This document shows, one piece after another, positions 46,555-59,508 of a DNA stretch of 64,000 nt (the stretch's first letter is position 1; every line of letters starts with the position of its first letter). Below the pieces are notes generated by a model, which ran no database searches, was not told the origin of the DNA, and was given only the letters and a program-made list of their open reading frames with translations. Location: contig JAACJM010000101.1 in assembly GCA_013368315.1 (NCBI GenBank), positions 186,001 to 250,000 on the forward strand, read 5' to 3'. The position numbers and the translations under genes are program-made. Source of the stretch: Tetrapyrgos nigripes. Its lineage: Eukaryota; Basidiomycota; Agaricomycetes; Agaricales; Campanellaceae.

Positions 46555-47919
46555 TCAATTTCCGGCAGGAGCTCCTGGCAAAGGCGTCCCAGGAGCAGAA
46601 TCCGTCGTATCAGCCGTAACAGGGGCCCAAGGAGCCATACCGATACCGCCCTCAATAACAGCATTAGTCCAGGTCGAATCATCGAACCCAGGCTTCTCAA
46701 ATCCACTCGGCGTCCCATGATTAGCTTTCCACTGTCCATCCGTCACAATGGAACTGACGGATGAACAATTCTTCAAACACCCGTAGTCTGGGTTGATAGA
46801 AGTGACTTGGACGGAAGCAAGAAGACTTGCTGGGTTGGGAGCAGTAGGACTAGTGGCAGTAGGTCCGTTAACGCCGTATACAGCAACGACGACTTGACCG
46901 TTGGCGTCTGGAATGTTGGTAACAGTGAATCTGTGAGCGGCATGGAAGCCGTTACCGGTACCGACGAAACGACCGTTGATGTAGATCGAGTATTCGTTAT
47001 CTGCAGCGATGAGGATTTGAGCAGATTGGGCGATTTGCCCTGGAGGAAGAGTGATGACGCGACGGAAAGCTCTAGCACCGACTGGGACTGCTCCAGCTGC
47101 AGCAGGGAGCTCGTCGGTCCAGATCCAATTAGCACGAGCGATGGAGATGGCATCTGAACCGCCGATGGGGATGCTACCGTACAAGGCATTGGGGTAAGGT
47201 CCTTCTGAAATCGCAGTAGCCCAGGAAGAATCGTCAAAGGACAATTGTTCCCAGCCGTTGGGGATGTTAGGTCCCGATGTACGCCAAGAAACATCAGAAG
47301 CGATGTGGGAGGTAGATCCATCGGTGTAAGTAACTTCAGCAGTGACGAGTAAACCAGCTGGATTGGGCACAGTCGCTGCGTTGGTGGCGCTGAATCCAAT
47401 GACGTTCGTGCAAGGTTTCAAAGGAACGCAATAAGTCCCAGCAGCGAACCAGTTTCCTTCCGCAGCGATGGCTTGTCCGTTGACGAAGAGAGTCGCGCCG
47501 TTGTCTACGGCGAAAGCGACTTTGAGGGAAGAAGGAGTCTTACCCTCGGGTGGACTGAAGGTTTTACGGAATGCTCTAGTACCGATTGGAGCGACGCCGT
47601 TGTTGAACTCGTTTGTCCAGATCCATTGAGAACCCGTGAAACTGAGGCTATTGCCGTTGTTCTGGCGAGTGGAGAGAGAGCGTGGCGAGTAGTAAGGACA
47701 GTAAGTAGCATTGTCCCTTTTAAAAGTGGCTAGAGATAGCGTATCAGTATACGCTCAAGGTGAAGAATGACCGGCTACTTACCGGACGATGGTGACGCCA
47801 CTACTTGGGAGGTAGCCAGCGACAAAAAGCTGAGTGCGACGAGGGCTACGAATATGTGGGTTAGAGGTAGAGACTTGCGATGATTAGGCTGAAAGCTTAC
47901 CTTGAATGGCCTTGAACAT
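46555..47919 (-). CDS. Secreted protein with two galactose-binding-like domains
   Basis: Exons 47919-47901, 47845-47783 and 47729-46555 total 1,257 nt, 418 residues. The signal peptide MFKAIQALVALSFLSLATSQ is split by the first intron; a KR pair (ATFKRDNATYC) follows shortly after and may be a Kex2 site. Two homologous beta-sandwich repeats follow: repeat 1 (SQWIWTNEF.., AFRKTFSPP, VDNGATLFVNGQ) and repeat 2 (ANWIWTDEL.., AFRRVITLP, ADNEYSIYINGRFVG), each followed by GWEQLSFDDSSWATA or GFEKPGFDDSTWTNA. Such W-I-W..AFR..DN...NG patterns occur in the lectin-like sandwich domains of fungal rhamnosidase-type and other glycan-binding proteins. No catalytic domain is attached. A cell-wall or sugar-binding role is inferred. 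Confidence 0.78.
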
Positions 47920-48598
47920 TTTGCTGCTGCTCGAGTTGAGGTCAAAGGATATTTTGGCTCTCCTTTTATACTCATCGTTCACGACAACATATATTTTCGA
48001 AAAATGTCCGACAAAATTCAGAGTAGGCGCTGCTTTGCTTCTCTTCTACACCATTTGGAGACTGGACGAAATTAGTATAGAACTTGTATTGTTAACTGAA
48101 GGCTTGAAGCGAACCATACCAGCTGCCTGTCGAACAAAGCTAAACAATGCGTCGGACTTCTGTGGGTTTGGACATATTACTGTTGAAGTCTAAGTAATGA
48201 GCAGATTTCATTCCAGACGTCAACCTTCGTTTCATTCAGAGTTCATAGACATCTTGAACTCAGAGCGAGCGCTTAACGTATCCTGGGCCCGTCCATACTT
48301 CTATAAGCGCTTTACACTGTATTCACCATGAATACTGGTACGGAAAAAGCCTGAAAATCAATCAGTGGGGCTTCACACTGTAGGGTTTTGAGACGCTGGA
48401 AAAAGGCTTGACGGCTTGCATGAAAAGAATCTCGGTTAAGCTGACAGCCAAGAAAAAGACATACTACATAGAAGTTGATGGAGATATTATTCGCGACATA
48501 GACTCAGCCTGCGAGTGATCTGTTAGATGCCACTAAAGACGCCGTAAGTATAGACGCTTGCATCTTGAGGAGGATAGAAAACTCGAACAAAAGCGTGA
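47920..48598. other. Intergenic
   Basis: Promoter region of the preceding minus-strand gene (TTTATACTC, revcomp GAGTATAAA, near 47966) and 3' flank of the next. No gene. Confidence 0.45.
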
Positions 48599-49997
48599 TT
48601 ATATTCCCAGCAGCTCCAGTCTAAAACCTTTGCCAATATCATCCCCGTTTCGAACGTCAGGGGCAATGAAGGTAGAGGTACCAGTATAATATGCGCAACC
48701 GTCAACCTCCACAATGACTCCATCGTCAACTTGACTGATTGCCCGACCCCGGAATCCATTGCCTTCATGAATAGCGCTGACAATAGATTCAAATGTCCAC
48801 CAATTGTCTCCATCATTCCCGACTTCAAGCCAACCATCATGAACGCCCAACGCTACCCGTGCACTGACACAAGAGCCGGTAGGCGATCGATCGATTTGAC
48901 CCTCGGCGAAAAAGAGTAGCCCTGCTTCACTTCTCTCGTTTGGCTTTCCATTAACGGTAGAGCCAAAAGATTTATCCACGATCATGACACCATAGGAGAA
49001 CTCCAGGTCCCTCTCTCGTGGATGATGATACAAATCCTTTCTCGGCTTCAACAGACTTTCGAGTTTCCGTGCAGCTTCGGCGAAGTCTTCTATCGTATAA
49101 GTCTCCCCCCTGAGTCCCCCAGAAAAACCCAGTTCTTGAGCAGTGACAATACTGTAAAAGGCACCGCCATAGGCTACATCGACGGTCACAGTGTATGTGT
49201 CCGGTTCCGGTTTACTGACGTCACGATGAAGGAGCTGCTTCCAGGCGAGTTCACTTGGTATTTGGATTTTGAGGCCACTCTGAGAGACAAAACTCGGTAC
49301 GGAAAGAAAGCTAACCGGTCTGCTACCATCAGAGTGCCATTTTACCGAGTCGGCGGTGGTCATTGGGACATTGATATGGACGACACCACATGGTGCATGG
49401 AGTCTGATCTTGGTTGTCCTCTTATCTTGAGAAACTTCGAGTTGATTCCTCCGAGGGAAGAGTAAAGTGTCCGTGGTATCGACCAAGAAACGTCCTAGAG
49501 CGATTGTAGCATGGCCGCACATGGTTGAGTATCCTTCTAGCTCCATATATATTAGTTATTGTTACTCGCTTGAGTTGTTCAGGACGTACGGTTATGGCAG
49601 AACAGTACACCAATATCAGCTTCTCCGGACTTCATCAACTCAGTCTCCTGAACTATGATTGCGCCATACATCCCAGCATGCCCTCGCGGCTCCAGCATCA
49701 ACCTGGTTTCATGAAAGAGAGATTAGGAGTGGATTTATGGTACATCAAAGACTTACATCTTACGGATATCATCGTAGCGCTCACTAGCGCATCTTCGTTT
49801 TTCGAGAAGTGTTTTTCCTTCTAGCGGCGGATATCCCGATATTACGATCCGCGTAGGCTAAAGAATGAACGAGACCAAGTCAGTCATCTTCATTTAACCA
49901 CTCGAGAGCTAAGACCCACCTCACCAGACGTATGCATATCAATAACTCTAATCTTCTCGTCCGAAGAACCGTCAGTAAATGCTGTGAAGAGATCCAT
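48599..49997 (-). CDS. Trans-3-hydroxy-L-proline dehydratase
   Basis: Spliced from [10 protein letters not shown] (49997) through the exons [40 protein letters not shown] and a long final exon. The proline racemase fold is clear: [12 protein letters not shown] carries the first catalytic Cys, and [15 protein letters not shown] has Thr where racemases have the second Cys. The Cys/Thr pair is the signature of the dehydratase branch, which converts trans-3-hydroxy-L-proline to pyrroline-2-carboxylate in the degradation of collagen-type or cell-wall hydroxyproline. FRGRAISQ and [10 protein letters not shown] near the end are family-typical. No signal peptide, so cytosolic. The third exon's acceptor, after a TATATATGGAG run, is the least certain join. 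Confidence 0.85.
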
Positions 49998-50461
49998 GTT
50001 TCAAGTAAGATATACTCTGGGAGCAGAGGGATTGGGGGTGATGATGGTCGGTGTCAAGGTGTGTCCATGAGGTCATGACCAAGAAACATCACAAGGCCCT
50101 CTGATATGAATAGAACACGAATGAGAATATTGCATTGGAATGTATGCGAGTTACTGTTTACTGCGTGAAGGGTATAGATCGTGAATGAAAAGTAAGAGAT
50201 TATAGAAGAAGGAAAGAGTGAGGATATCTGACAAGAGATTTGTTAGCAACGAACGAAAGGACGAATGTACACCAAGCTATTAAATCTGATGCATACGTAG
50301 AGTGGGAAAGGAAAACGACAACATAACGCGAGAATAAGATACCACGATAGTCTTATTTGTACACCAATGAATGACAGTTGCGACGTGCAAATGAAAAGGA
50401 AAAAGAAATCATAAAATCCACAGAGAAATGAGATGAGATGAGTACAAGGAAACAGACCACT

Positions 50462-53400
50462 CTAGAAAACATCTTCGGAATTAGGGCAATCTTCCGCAAT
50501 ATGCCCGGGACTTTCGCAATCCTCACACCACAGATCCTCGCCATGGGCAGACTTGCCATTGACGGAGTTATATGAGTTGATTGAGCTTGTTGTAGAGAGA
50601 GGTCGGTCCTCCTTCAACAGGTCGCAATTAAATATATCGTGACCTGGCTTCTCGCATATCTCGCACACAGGCTCGTCGCCATGAGCGCCAGAGAAGGAGC
50701 TCGAGACACTGGAGGCGGAGGTAGACACTTTGCGTGGCTGCGCGTCAGTAACAGATATTTCAGACGGGCCAGTGCTGGATTTGGCTTTCTTTTGCGCACG
50801 GGCGAGTTTGTCTTTGAGGCGGTCAATTTCTTGCTCAAGTTCGTCCTGTTGAAAAGGGCATTAGCGACAAAATACTGACCACAATACCGGTACTCACCTC
50901 CCGATATATCTAGGGCCGAAATAGAAACATTTGAGAAACATTTGAGAAAGCTTCTCGTCACTTGACACTAAGACTGACCTTGGACTCGACCAGCGCCTCT
51001 AGTTCGCTAATCTCCTTGTTGAGCTGGATGAGGATTACACCGTCAGACCAGCCAAAAGATTTAAAAGTATACACTCACATCATGTGTGGTCCTCGCGCTC
51101 TTCATCTCCAAATCCGCCAGCTTCTTCCGTAACTGTTCGACCTCAACCTATACCGCAACCAGTGAGTGTCGACGAGCCAAGAAAAAAAGGAGAGAAAAGA
51201 CGTACATCGAACTTCAGCCTCTGCTCCTTCAACATTTTCTTCAACTGCTCGATGTCGGCACCATCTTTATCACCGTCCTTCCCAATATTGTCCAAGTTGA
51301 GATTCTCTTCCTCCCTCATGATACTCTGGTCCAGGTTATCCTCAAGAATCTTTACCTCTTGCCTGAGTTGCTCCATCTCCGACATTAGTAGGGCGTTCTC
51401 GGACTCTAGGACCTTATTGCGTTGGACTTGAGCAGTGGATTCCTTTTGTACTTCTTGAAGGAGGTGCCTAGTAGGGAGCGAGTGAATAACATCAGTACGA
51501 GTTAGAAAATGGTAGTGGATCAACATACTTGAGCCCTGTAATCTCGTCGTTGGCATTCTTGAGCTCATGTTTGTGACTATCTTTTCCTTCCTTGGAAGGA
51601 GATCGCACTCCGTTATTGATGGCGATGTCCCTGTTTGATTTCTTGCGAAGAGAGTCAAGTTCTGCCTGCAGCTGCGAAGAGCGTCAACAGTCACGTGACA
51701 TTCGTCTAGAAACGACTCACCTCGTGGATTTTCTCCTCAAACTGCTCCTTCTCCAGCTCAGCCCTCATCTGTGCATTCGAGAGCTTTTGCTGGAGCTCTC
51801 CAGACGTAGACGACGTGCTCGCAGCAAGCCCGTGGACGTTCTAGAAAATAGAGGCATCGTCAGAAATAAATCCCTCACAACGAAAACGTATACAACTCAC
51901 CGCCAACTCTCCTTTGAGTCCTTCCACCTCAGCTCTGGCCTCCTCCAGCGCAACCCCACTTTCTCTAAGCGCCTCCTCTACTTCTTGAAGACGTGACCTC
52001 AACTTGCCCTCCTCCCTGCCACTCCTGTCCACCTCTTTCCGGAACTCAGCTTGCGTCTCCATCAGCTCCTTCCTCATCCCCTCCTCCCTCTCCCTATGCT
52101 TCCCGAGCCTATCTCTCAACGCCGCTTCCTCTCTCTCAAACTGTACCCTCAAGTCTTCGTTCAAATCCTCCAAAGAAGCGACTTTGTGGTTCAGATGCTG
52201 GATTTGATCCAACAGCGTTGAGTGCTCAATCTCGGAGGCCGTTTGATACTTTCCGTGTTCGCCATTGAGAATCTTCGACAATGACAAGGTCTGGTCTTCG
52301 TCCCCTCCGTTAACGTCAGCAGCCGTGACGGAGGATCTTCTGGAAGATGGTGAAGTCCTGCTGGCGGTCCTCGCACCTGCACCCGTCCGTCTTTCCTTCT
52401 CAAGCTCTTCTACCCTCTCTTCCAGATCCCATTTGGCTTGCTCCACACTTCGTAGTTTATCCTCATACAGCGCAATCGTCTCTTGCCCAGCCTGCCGTAA
52501 CTCATCGACTTGTGCACGCAAATCCTCAATCAATGCAGCTCTATCTCTTCTCTCTTCTTCGAAATCGACGGTCTGTTTCCTATGCTTCGCCTCAAGACTC
52601 TCCAACGCCGAAGTCTTCGTCTCCAAGTCCTCTTTGACCTTTGACAGACTTTCAACTTCTTCTTGGGCTTTGGAAAGCGCAGCCTCGGCATCGGTAAGAG
52701 ATTGGGTTTTGGAAGAGAGGGTGGATTCTAGTTCAGCGAGGTTGGCTTTGAGAGTCTCGAGTTCGGCTTGGGATTCGGCGGCGGCGGCGGCGGAAGTGGA
52801 TTGGGCCGTGTCGAGGTCACTCTTGAGTAGCTCGATTTCGGCATCACGATCTTTCAGTTCATCTCGTAGTTTGGAGAGCTCGGCAGCAGAGGCAGCGGCA
52901 GCTGCTGATTCGGACGTGTGTTCGCCTGTTAAATGTAAAAAGATGTTGTGTCGTTAGTCTGACTGAAAACAAACAAAAGAAGCGACAAAAAGAAGCGACA
53001 AAAATGAAATGAAGAAAAAGAGAATGAAAGCATACCCGAGTCACTTCCTCTCCTGCCCTCTGATATCACTCTCGCCTCCAACTCCTCGGCCTTGAGGGCA
53101 AATTGTTCGCTCTGTTCCTCAGCTTCTCTCAGAGCAGCCTCTAGCTCTGCTATTCTTGCATTTCCTTTGGATGAGTCTTCGTCGTTTGACCCTGCTGCAG
53201 CCGACGTAGCAGCGACAACCTCCAACCGCTTCACTTCCTCCTTCAGCCTCTCAACCTCCGTTTCCTCCACCTCCTTCTCGCCCTCTAATCGCTTATTAAC
53301 CCCACGCAGACGGTCGTTCTCGTACTCCAAAGCGTCTACTCGACTTTGTATCTGTTCCAGCTGGTCAGCGACGTCTGGTTCTACCGACATCCGTCCCGAA

Positions 53401-55466
53401 ACAGAGGTTCTGCCCGTTCCAGAGACAGAAACACGTCCACTGGTTCGACTAGGTGCTCGTGCCGACGTGGCCAAAGACCGCCCGAAGGATTGACCTCGAG
53501 TATGGGCAGGTGTATGCACACCTGAACGAGCTGAAGTTGTCGAAGCAACTGACGATGGTCTGGAATAGGCGGTACGGGATCGGGGACGTTTCGTGGGTGA
53601 AGATGGAGCACTGGGTACACCAGTGGTAGGGATAGTGGTGGTAGTGGGTGGGGGTGAAGGAGCGGAAACTCCCGTCAAACCAGCAATTCGCTCTTGAAGA
53701 GCCCGACTTCGAGCTTCTAAATCCGCGGTGGAAGTAGCATCACTGCTATCCTTGGATTGGGCATTGTTAGATGGGGGTGAGACTGAGCTTTTACCACTGC
53801 GTATTGGTGAGGCTGGAGGCGGCATAGCAATAGCACTGGGTATACGTGGTCGTGGAGTTCCACCTGAAGGTGTGCCTGGTGCACCAGGAAGTCGGGGTTT
53901 GGGGGTACCGAAGGGACTACCAAGACCTATCGTAGTGCCAGAAGCCGTTCGTCTCGTAGGAGAAGGAGACGTGAGTGACGATATCGGACCAGGTCCTAGG
54001 CCGGTAGATGGTGTTGGAGAGGAAACGGATTTGTTAAGGGTCAACTGCTTGGCCGTCATCCCAGCATATTTCGCAGCTCGAGAACCTGGGGTCAACGAAG
54101 CTGCTGCACCGACGCCTGGGACAGGTACGGGTGGAGCATCAGCGGAACTGGCAGCAGATAATCGGCCTTTAGCTATCGGGGTGGTTCCTGCGTTGGCATT
54201 GGCATTGGACTTCTTTTGGAGGGAGCGTAGTCTGGCGGCACGTGCAGCTGGGGTTTCTGGTACTCCGGTGGTACTCGTCGAGAGAGCGTTAGACGGAGTA
54301 ACACGACCCGTTGCGGAAGGGGTGACTCGTCCGTTGGAGAGACTTGGACGTGCCACGCGTGAAGTAGACAGGGCGTTGCTAGAAAATGACGTGGAGAAGG
54401 AGCTGAGAGGGGTCGTACGACCTGTTCTTGATGAAGCGACTGACGATGCCACCGAAAGTGGGCGAATGGATGGAGGAGAGAGTTTCGTTGTAGCAACGAA
54501 TACGCCACATTTATCGGGACAAGTGAAGTATCGCTTGCTGTTAGAGAAAAGGTCAGAATTGAGACATAAATTATGGAGAGCGTATACGTACCCAGCGACA
54601 CTTCCATCATTCTTACCCTTCCCAGCAAAGCCTCCAGCAAGCTCTACTCCTGCCCATAACCCTTGCTTCCCGTCTATCTCTCCGATAAACCTCAACACGC
54701 CTTCAAATCCCAACGACTCGATCCTCACGCCATCTCCAACCTCAAACTGATTCCTGGTGCCCGTCCGGCTTGAGCTCCTCGCAAACACATCGGAAGAACG
54801 TGAAGGGGGACGTCCATATGCTGACGTCGGGGTTTTAGACCGCAGCTGTGACTGCGCAGACGTGGATGAGGCTAAAGACGTCCTTCCGCCAGCATAATTG
54901 GCAGGATCGTGGGCTTTGATGGCTTCCTTGAAGGCTGTATTGACGTATTCCGAGTCCGCTCCTGTGCCAATTTGGCTGCTATTGCTGGCACTGGCAGCAA
55001 GACTGGATGAGCGAGACCTCGAACCCGGTGTCGGTATGCCTGAACCTATTCCTGATCCAGAGGGTCGTCCTGGGGTTGGAATACCCGTCCTAGGCTTCGA
55101 CATCTTGCTATTAGGGCTGTTGGTCGTTGCTGCCCTCAGTGAGTAAGACGAAGTAGCCAAGGGTGATGAGATTCTAGGAGTTGACTTCTGTCTCGGTGAT
55201 GTCTTCAGCACCGCTGGCAGCAACGAGAGCGACGTATTCCTCTTGTTATTGTTGTCTTGTGCACTTGCTCGCTGTGGTTTGGGGCCGTCGTCGGCGTCGT
55301 TGAGAGAAAGAGAAGACAAACGCGTTCTAAACAGGCACGTGATTTCAAATTTCGTCCGGGATTTCGCAGCCCCGACTTACCTTTTCAGGAAGCTTCCGGA
55401 GGTTGTGGCGTCATGCTTGGGCGATGCTCGCAGGTTTCGGAGGCTCGAGTCGCTGAGATCTGGCAT
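50462..55466 (-). CDS. CLIP-170-like microtubule plus-end protein
   Basis: The gene starts MPDLSDSSLRNLRASPKHD (55466), with an intron just after SFLKR. A long Ser/Pro/Thr-rich disordered region contains GIPTPG and SKTPTS-type repeats. One CAP-Gly domain (about residues 220-290: FEVGDGVRIESLGFEGVLRF, GVELAGGFAGKGKNDGSVAG, CGVFV) binds EEY/F tails of tubulin or EB1. Further basic, Ser-rich linkers follow, then a very long coiled coil (about 53.3 down to 51.1 kb) and, at the C-terminus, two CCHC zinc knuckles (CEICEKPGHDIFNC and CEDCESPGHIAEDC) ending EDVF. CAP-Gly, coiled coil and C-terminal knuckles is the CLIP-170/Tip1 layout; dynactin p150 lacks the knuckles. About ten introns, several with small exons. 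It should track growing microtubule ends and help polarity and nuclear movement. Confidence 0.85.
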
Positions 55467-56508
55467 CCTAGGAAGGGCAGAACGAACTCATGGCTCGGGA
55501 GACATTGTTTTATACTCAGCACCGCTCCTCGTCACCACCAATGAAGCTAGTTTGACTCAGAAGAAGCAGCGCTGAGCTATCCGTTTTAAGATTTGCTTCC
55601 GAGTTTCCCATAATTGTACCTTGACTAGCCACTCGCACTTCGGATGGTTCTTCCAGTAGTAAGTACTGTATTTTGCCTCGGAAATATGCAGCGTAAGCTA
55701 CTTATATATCCTGTATTAGACGGATCCGAATGCTCCAAGGACTTCCGATTCTGCTGGCTGGGTAATAGAAGGATTCTTTGCGAGCTCGTCATCGCCTGCA
55801 TAGTATAAGGGGATAGTCAATTACCGTTGCTTTAGATCTGTGCCTTTATGACTTTCTCTGCTCATGATCTGTGAATGAAGAGAAGACTTTACAACACAAG
55901 ACTTCCGTGCTCGTCTTTCTGTCTTGGAACCAGCGCCAATCAGTTTCCTTGTGTGCACCGTAGTTTTTTGTACAGCAGACTCATTAATTAGTATGCTCGT
56001 CCTTACTGCTCGCGTTAAAATTTACACCATAATGCGGGCTCTCTGGTCCACATTACTTTGTCTGAATCGTCTCAGTCAATATCCCAAAAAGTGCTAAAGT
56101 GAAACGCAGTTAATGCATGGCAGCGATTTATTACTTAACGGCGATCATCCTTGTTGAGGAACGATGATCATAGCGGCGTGAGATGCCTTGTATAAAATTG
56201 ACAGGAAGATACACATACAATTTTGACAGGGTTGAGGGGAGGAGAATAAGAGTAAGTATATATGTAAAAGGATGAGAGCAAGGCATAAACTGTACGGAAT
56301 AAAATGAAGAATTCGGGTCGCATTCGATGACCCTTTTCAGAGAAGTGCAAGACATACTCAGCATAAGCGGAAGTAGCTCACCTGTCTAAGCAATACAACA
56401 GCTCCACTGATCATCCTTTGGTTTCTCTCTACTCGTCGTAGACGGATTGAAAGAGCGCTGTGTACTGATTCCATCTGAGGCCTATGTTCACAGTCACACA
56501 GTGACGCG
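55467..56508. other. Intergenic
   Basis: No supported gene; it is the shared upstream and downstream region of the CLIP-170 and CCCH genes. An alternative 3' exon of the CCCH gene might extend into 56131-56364. Confidence 0.45.
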
Positions 56509-58051
56509 TTATTCACCGCCAATCAAATCGTCAAACAGAACAGGCGTACTCTGGAACTCGCAGAACCGATCGGGAGGATATGCTGTGATCGAATAAAAGT
56601 ATCTGAATTGGAAGGGTCGACGACTCTCGTGGTAGTGGACAGTGGCGTCTTCAAGACATCAATCAAACTGTACTCAGAGCAGTCACCGAAGGACTTCAAA
56701 GAGCACTCACCGGCCTCGAAGTCGACGAGGATGATGTTACTGCAGTGTTGATACTAGGCACACCAGTGGGGACACTAGTTCGGGTCATCGGCGAAGATTT
56801 GGATGCAGGAGATGATGTGAACGACTGTAAACGATTCACATCAGGTTCCTGTACGAAATCGAAAAGAAAACGTTACAACTGAAGTTTTGGGGGAGAGAGT
56901 AGTCGTCCGCGTCGTCAGTGAAGACTGAGAATTTGGTCCTGGGTTCCCGGCCCTAGCTATAGTCACGGTTGTGGGTTTCTAGTGGGAACATGAGGGGAAT
57001 ACTCAAAGAAATAAAAGTTATAGCTCACCGGGTTTGAAGCTGATACGGATGTACTACGATGGGTATTTGTAGAGGTTACAGATGCCATCGGACTTGTCGA
57101 GGAAAGCTAGGGGAAGGTTGATATAATAACTGCAAGCTTCAAAGGAACTCGTACTTACAGACAGACTCCGAGCCGTAGATAGAGGCACATCTCCACTAGT
57201 AGCGATACCAACAATCTTCTCCATTTCCCTGATAAGGTCGAGTAGAACGGAACCTTCACGGCTGAAAGGACGCGGAGGAATGGTTCGGGCAATAGGGTCG
57301 TTCTTGTTTAACTTCTCGAATGCATCGGGATTGAGAGTGATTTTCCAGCGAACAGAACTCCCAGTATTATGGCATTCGACGGTCATATAGCTACCTTCTG
57401 TACCAATATGATCGACTGGCCAACGAACAAGCTTTTGGAGCCGTCTCTCATCAACTAGGTCGTGATCGAAACGACACTGACTTCCTCTACTACAAAGACC
57501 TTTCTGATAGTCTGGACAAAGGCTCTGTTTCTTCTCGTACTGGACCTATGAGGATTCGGAGAATGTTTGATGAAAAACAACGCGTTGATCAACACAAGAC
57601 ACACCTCTGGAGCTCCTTTCCAAGTAATCTTCTGAGTCAATTCGGCAAAAAGGATGGACTTGGGCAAGTCCCAAGTTTTTTGGCCGTCAGAGCATAGAAT
57701 TTTATCATCGAGTTTGATGTCCCATCCAGACTTCTGGTCGTCGTATCCTCCATATCGTTCAAAACCATAGCCATAGTTTAACCGTATGATGCCGTTTCCC
57801 TAAGTGTAGAAGGATCATACGGGCCAGGTCCAAGTGAGAGGAGGTGACAGACTCACGAGCTTGAGAATGCGCTTGGTATTGAAGATGTGATGACTATATC
57901 GACAACTGTAGTTTAAAGAGCGATACTCGCAATCTGAATAGGTACTCCATCGCATAGAACCAGTAGCCTGTCCTGTATACTCCATCATGTGCTTTTTGCA
58001 GGGCGTACGGGCGGCATAGTCGTTGGAAACGTTACTGGGCAGTGGGGGCAT
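56509..58051 (-). CDS. CCCH zinc-finger protein
   Basis: Exons run from MPPLPSNVSNDYAARTPCKK (58051) through GNGIIRLNYGYGFERYGGYDD, KSGWDIKLDDKILC, a CCCH finger CPDYQKGLCSRGSQCRFDH (spacing 7-5-3), RWPVDHIGTEGSY, a folded region with PRPFSREGSVLLDLIREMEKIVG, and then Ser/Thr-rich exons (TRTSVPTGVPSINTAVTSS). The C3H spacing is typical of RNA-binding zinc fingers. The last exon can be read in two frames, ending either at about 56530 (RSQHILPIG..) or at 56509 (HYHESRRPFQFRYFYS..). The second is chosen for its composition but needs a different intron phase. Target RNA or pathway unknown. Confidence 0.6.
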
Positions 58052-58195
58052 GATGAATGATGGGTGGTAAGCAGAAACAACCAAAGCGAACAACGACTAT
58101 ATGTGAAACTCTAATTGGGTTTGATCGGTCAAAACTGTCATGCACGCCTGGCATCCCGTGGTGTGCCTTCTACATAGCGCCGTAGACACGCTGCT

Positions 58196-58691
58196 CTATT
58201 TGAATTCAGACGTGAAGAAATCGTCTTTGTGACTCCTCCGGACACGAGTAGAGTTTAAAGAACCATTCGTGTATATATAACGAGAGGCTGACAAAAGAGT
58301 GTACGGGTCGAGCAAAGGTACCAAGTTATGAGGGAAGATGAAGTTCTGCGAGAGGTGTGGTTCCGCCATGAGTAGAATGAGGTAAGAGCCGATGAGTTGA
58401 ACAACTAGAAATTGAATGCCGGCAAAAGCCATGTAGGAACAAGCAGTACGTATATCTCGCACCGAGATTGGCGCGTACATTTTGTGAGACGAGCGAATGT
58501 TCTGAACACCGGTGGAAATGGGAGAGAAGTGGTGATCTGATGGTCCACTCAAAATGTGAAAGTATAGAACTTGATTTATCCAAAGAAAGACGTACCTTCA
58601 ATGTTTCATAGTAGCCCCACTGCAAACTCTCGCAATACAATACGACCCCAATCCCTAGTCTCTCGTAGACAGACAATATGACGATGTACAA
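58196..58691 (-). other. Possible membrane-protein fragment
   Basis: A frame reading IRTACSYMAFAGIQFLVVQLIGSYLILLM contains one or two membrane-like helices, and an upstream frame (YIVILSVYERLGIGVVLYC) could join by an intron near 58590. No start or family is evident. It may be a remnant of a seven-helix type gene. Confidence 0.25.
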
Positions 58692-58879
58692 GTACTACCC
58701 AATCCCACCTTCGTCTTTCAGAACTTCCCTGAACCACTATTCCATAGCCCCGATTCGGACGAGCGTAAAAACTTCAACGATAATATTGATGAGACCTCAG
58801 TGACTCAAAGAAGTATTCCGGCTTTGGAGTCATTGGCAGTATATTCCCGCTACCGTTTAGGTAGTGGGTCTTGGGTGCC

Positions 58880-59020
58880 AATAAAGACCGGCTGTTTGCA
58901 AGCCGCTGATAAATCTTTGCCGTGATCCCACGGTTCTCGCCGACTCCCCAAAAAACAAAACGGCTGCTAACAAGCCGCTGATAAGTCTTTGCCGGCCGTA
59001 GTCCCACGCTTCTGGCCGAC
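58880..59020. repeat. Two-copy tandem repeat
   Basis: CAAGCCGCTGATAA(A/G)TCTTTGCC plus GTCCCACG.TTCT(C/G)GCCGAC occurs twice, about 70 bp apart (58897 and 58970). Confidence 0.6.
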
Positions 59021-59508
59021 CCCTTAGAGGAGCTTGTCGTTCACATCTGGATCAGTGACTAGGCAAATCTGATCAGTGAGGCCTTGACTCCGCAGCTCAT
59101 TATCCGTCTCCTTCTCAAGCTACCTTCCCTAAACCCAATGTCAATACTTCCCTTGATACTTCCCTCCCTCAGTTCAGATGATGCTCGGCCCACAGTGCTT
59201 TCTTTGCGGCTTCACAGCTAACACCTTCCTTCACACTGGAGACTAGCTCTTTGACCCTCTTCTGAGTGTCTAGGTGATACACATGCCATCAACATTCAGG
59301 GACACAAACCTTTGACAGCTCATTAAATCTGTCAATCATGAAACAAGTAAAGTCTTAACATCCTATAAATTGCAGTCGACATATTGTTGTGCTACGTTTC
59401 CCTCTCTTAACAATGTCTTCTCTCTAGGGCTCCAACCTGTTAATTACTTGTTACAATTCTCGAGATAACTAATAAGTAACAGGTATACTATGTTATAACA
59501 TGTTATAA

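Noticed and set aside
52265..52957. Ser-rich 230-codon frame on +
   Set aside because: Antisense of the coiled-coil exons of the CLIP-170-like gene.
53728..54750. 340-codon frame on + opposite the CLIP-170 gene
   Set aside because: It is antisense shadow of the Ser/Pro-rich region; the minus strand holds the CAP-Gly domain.
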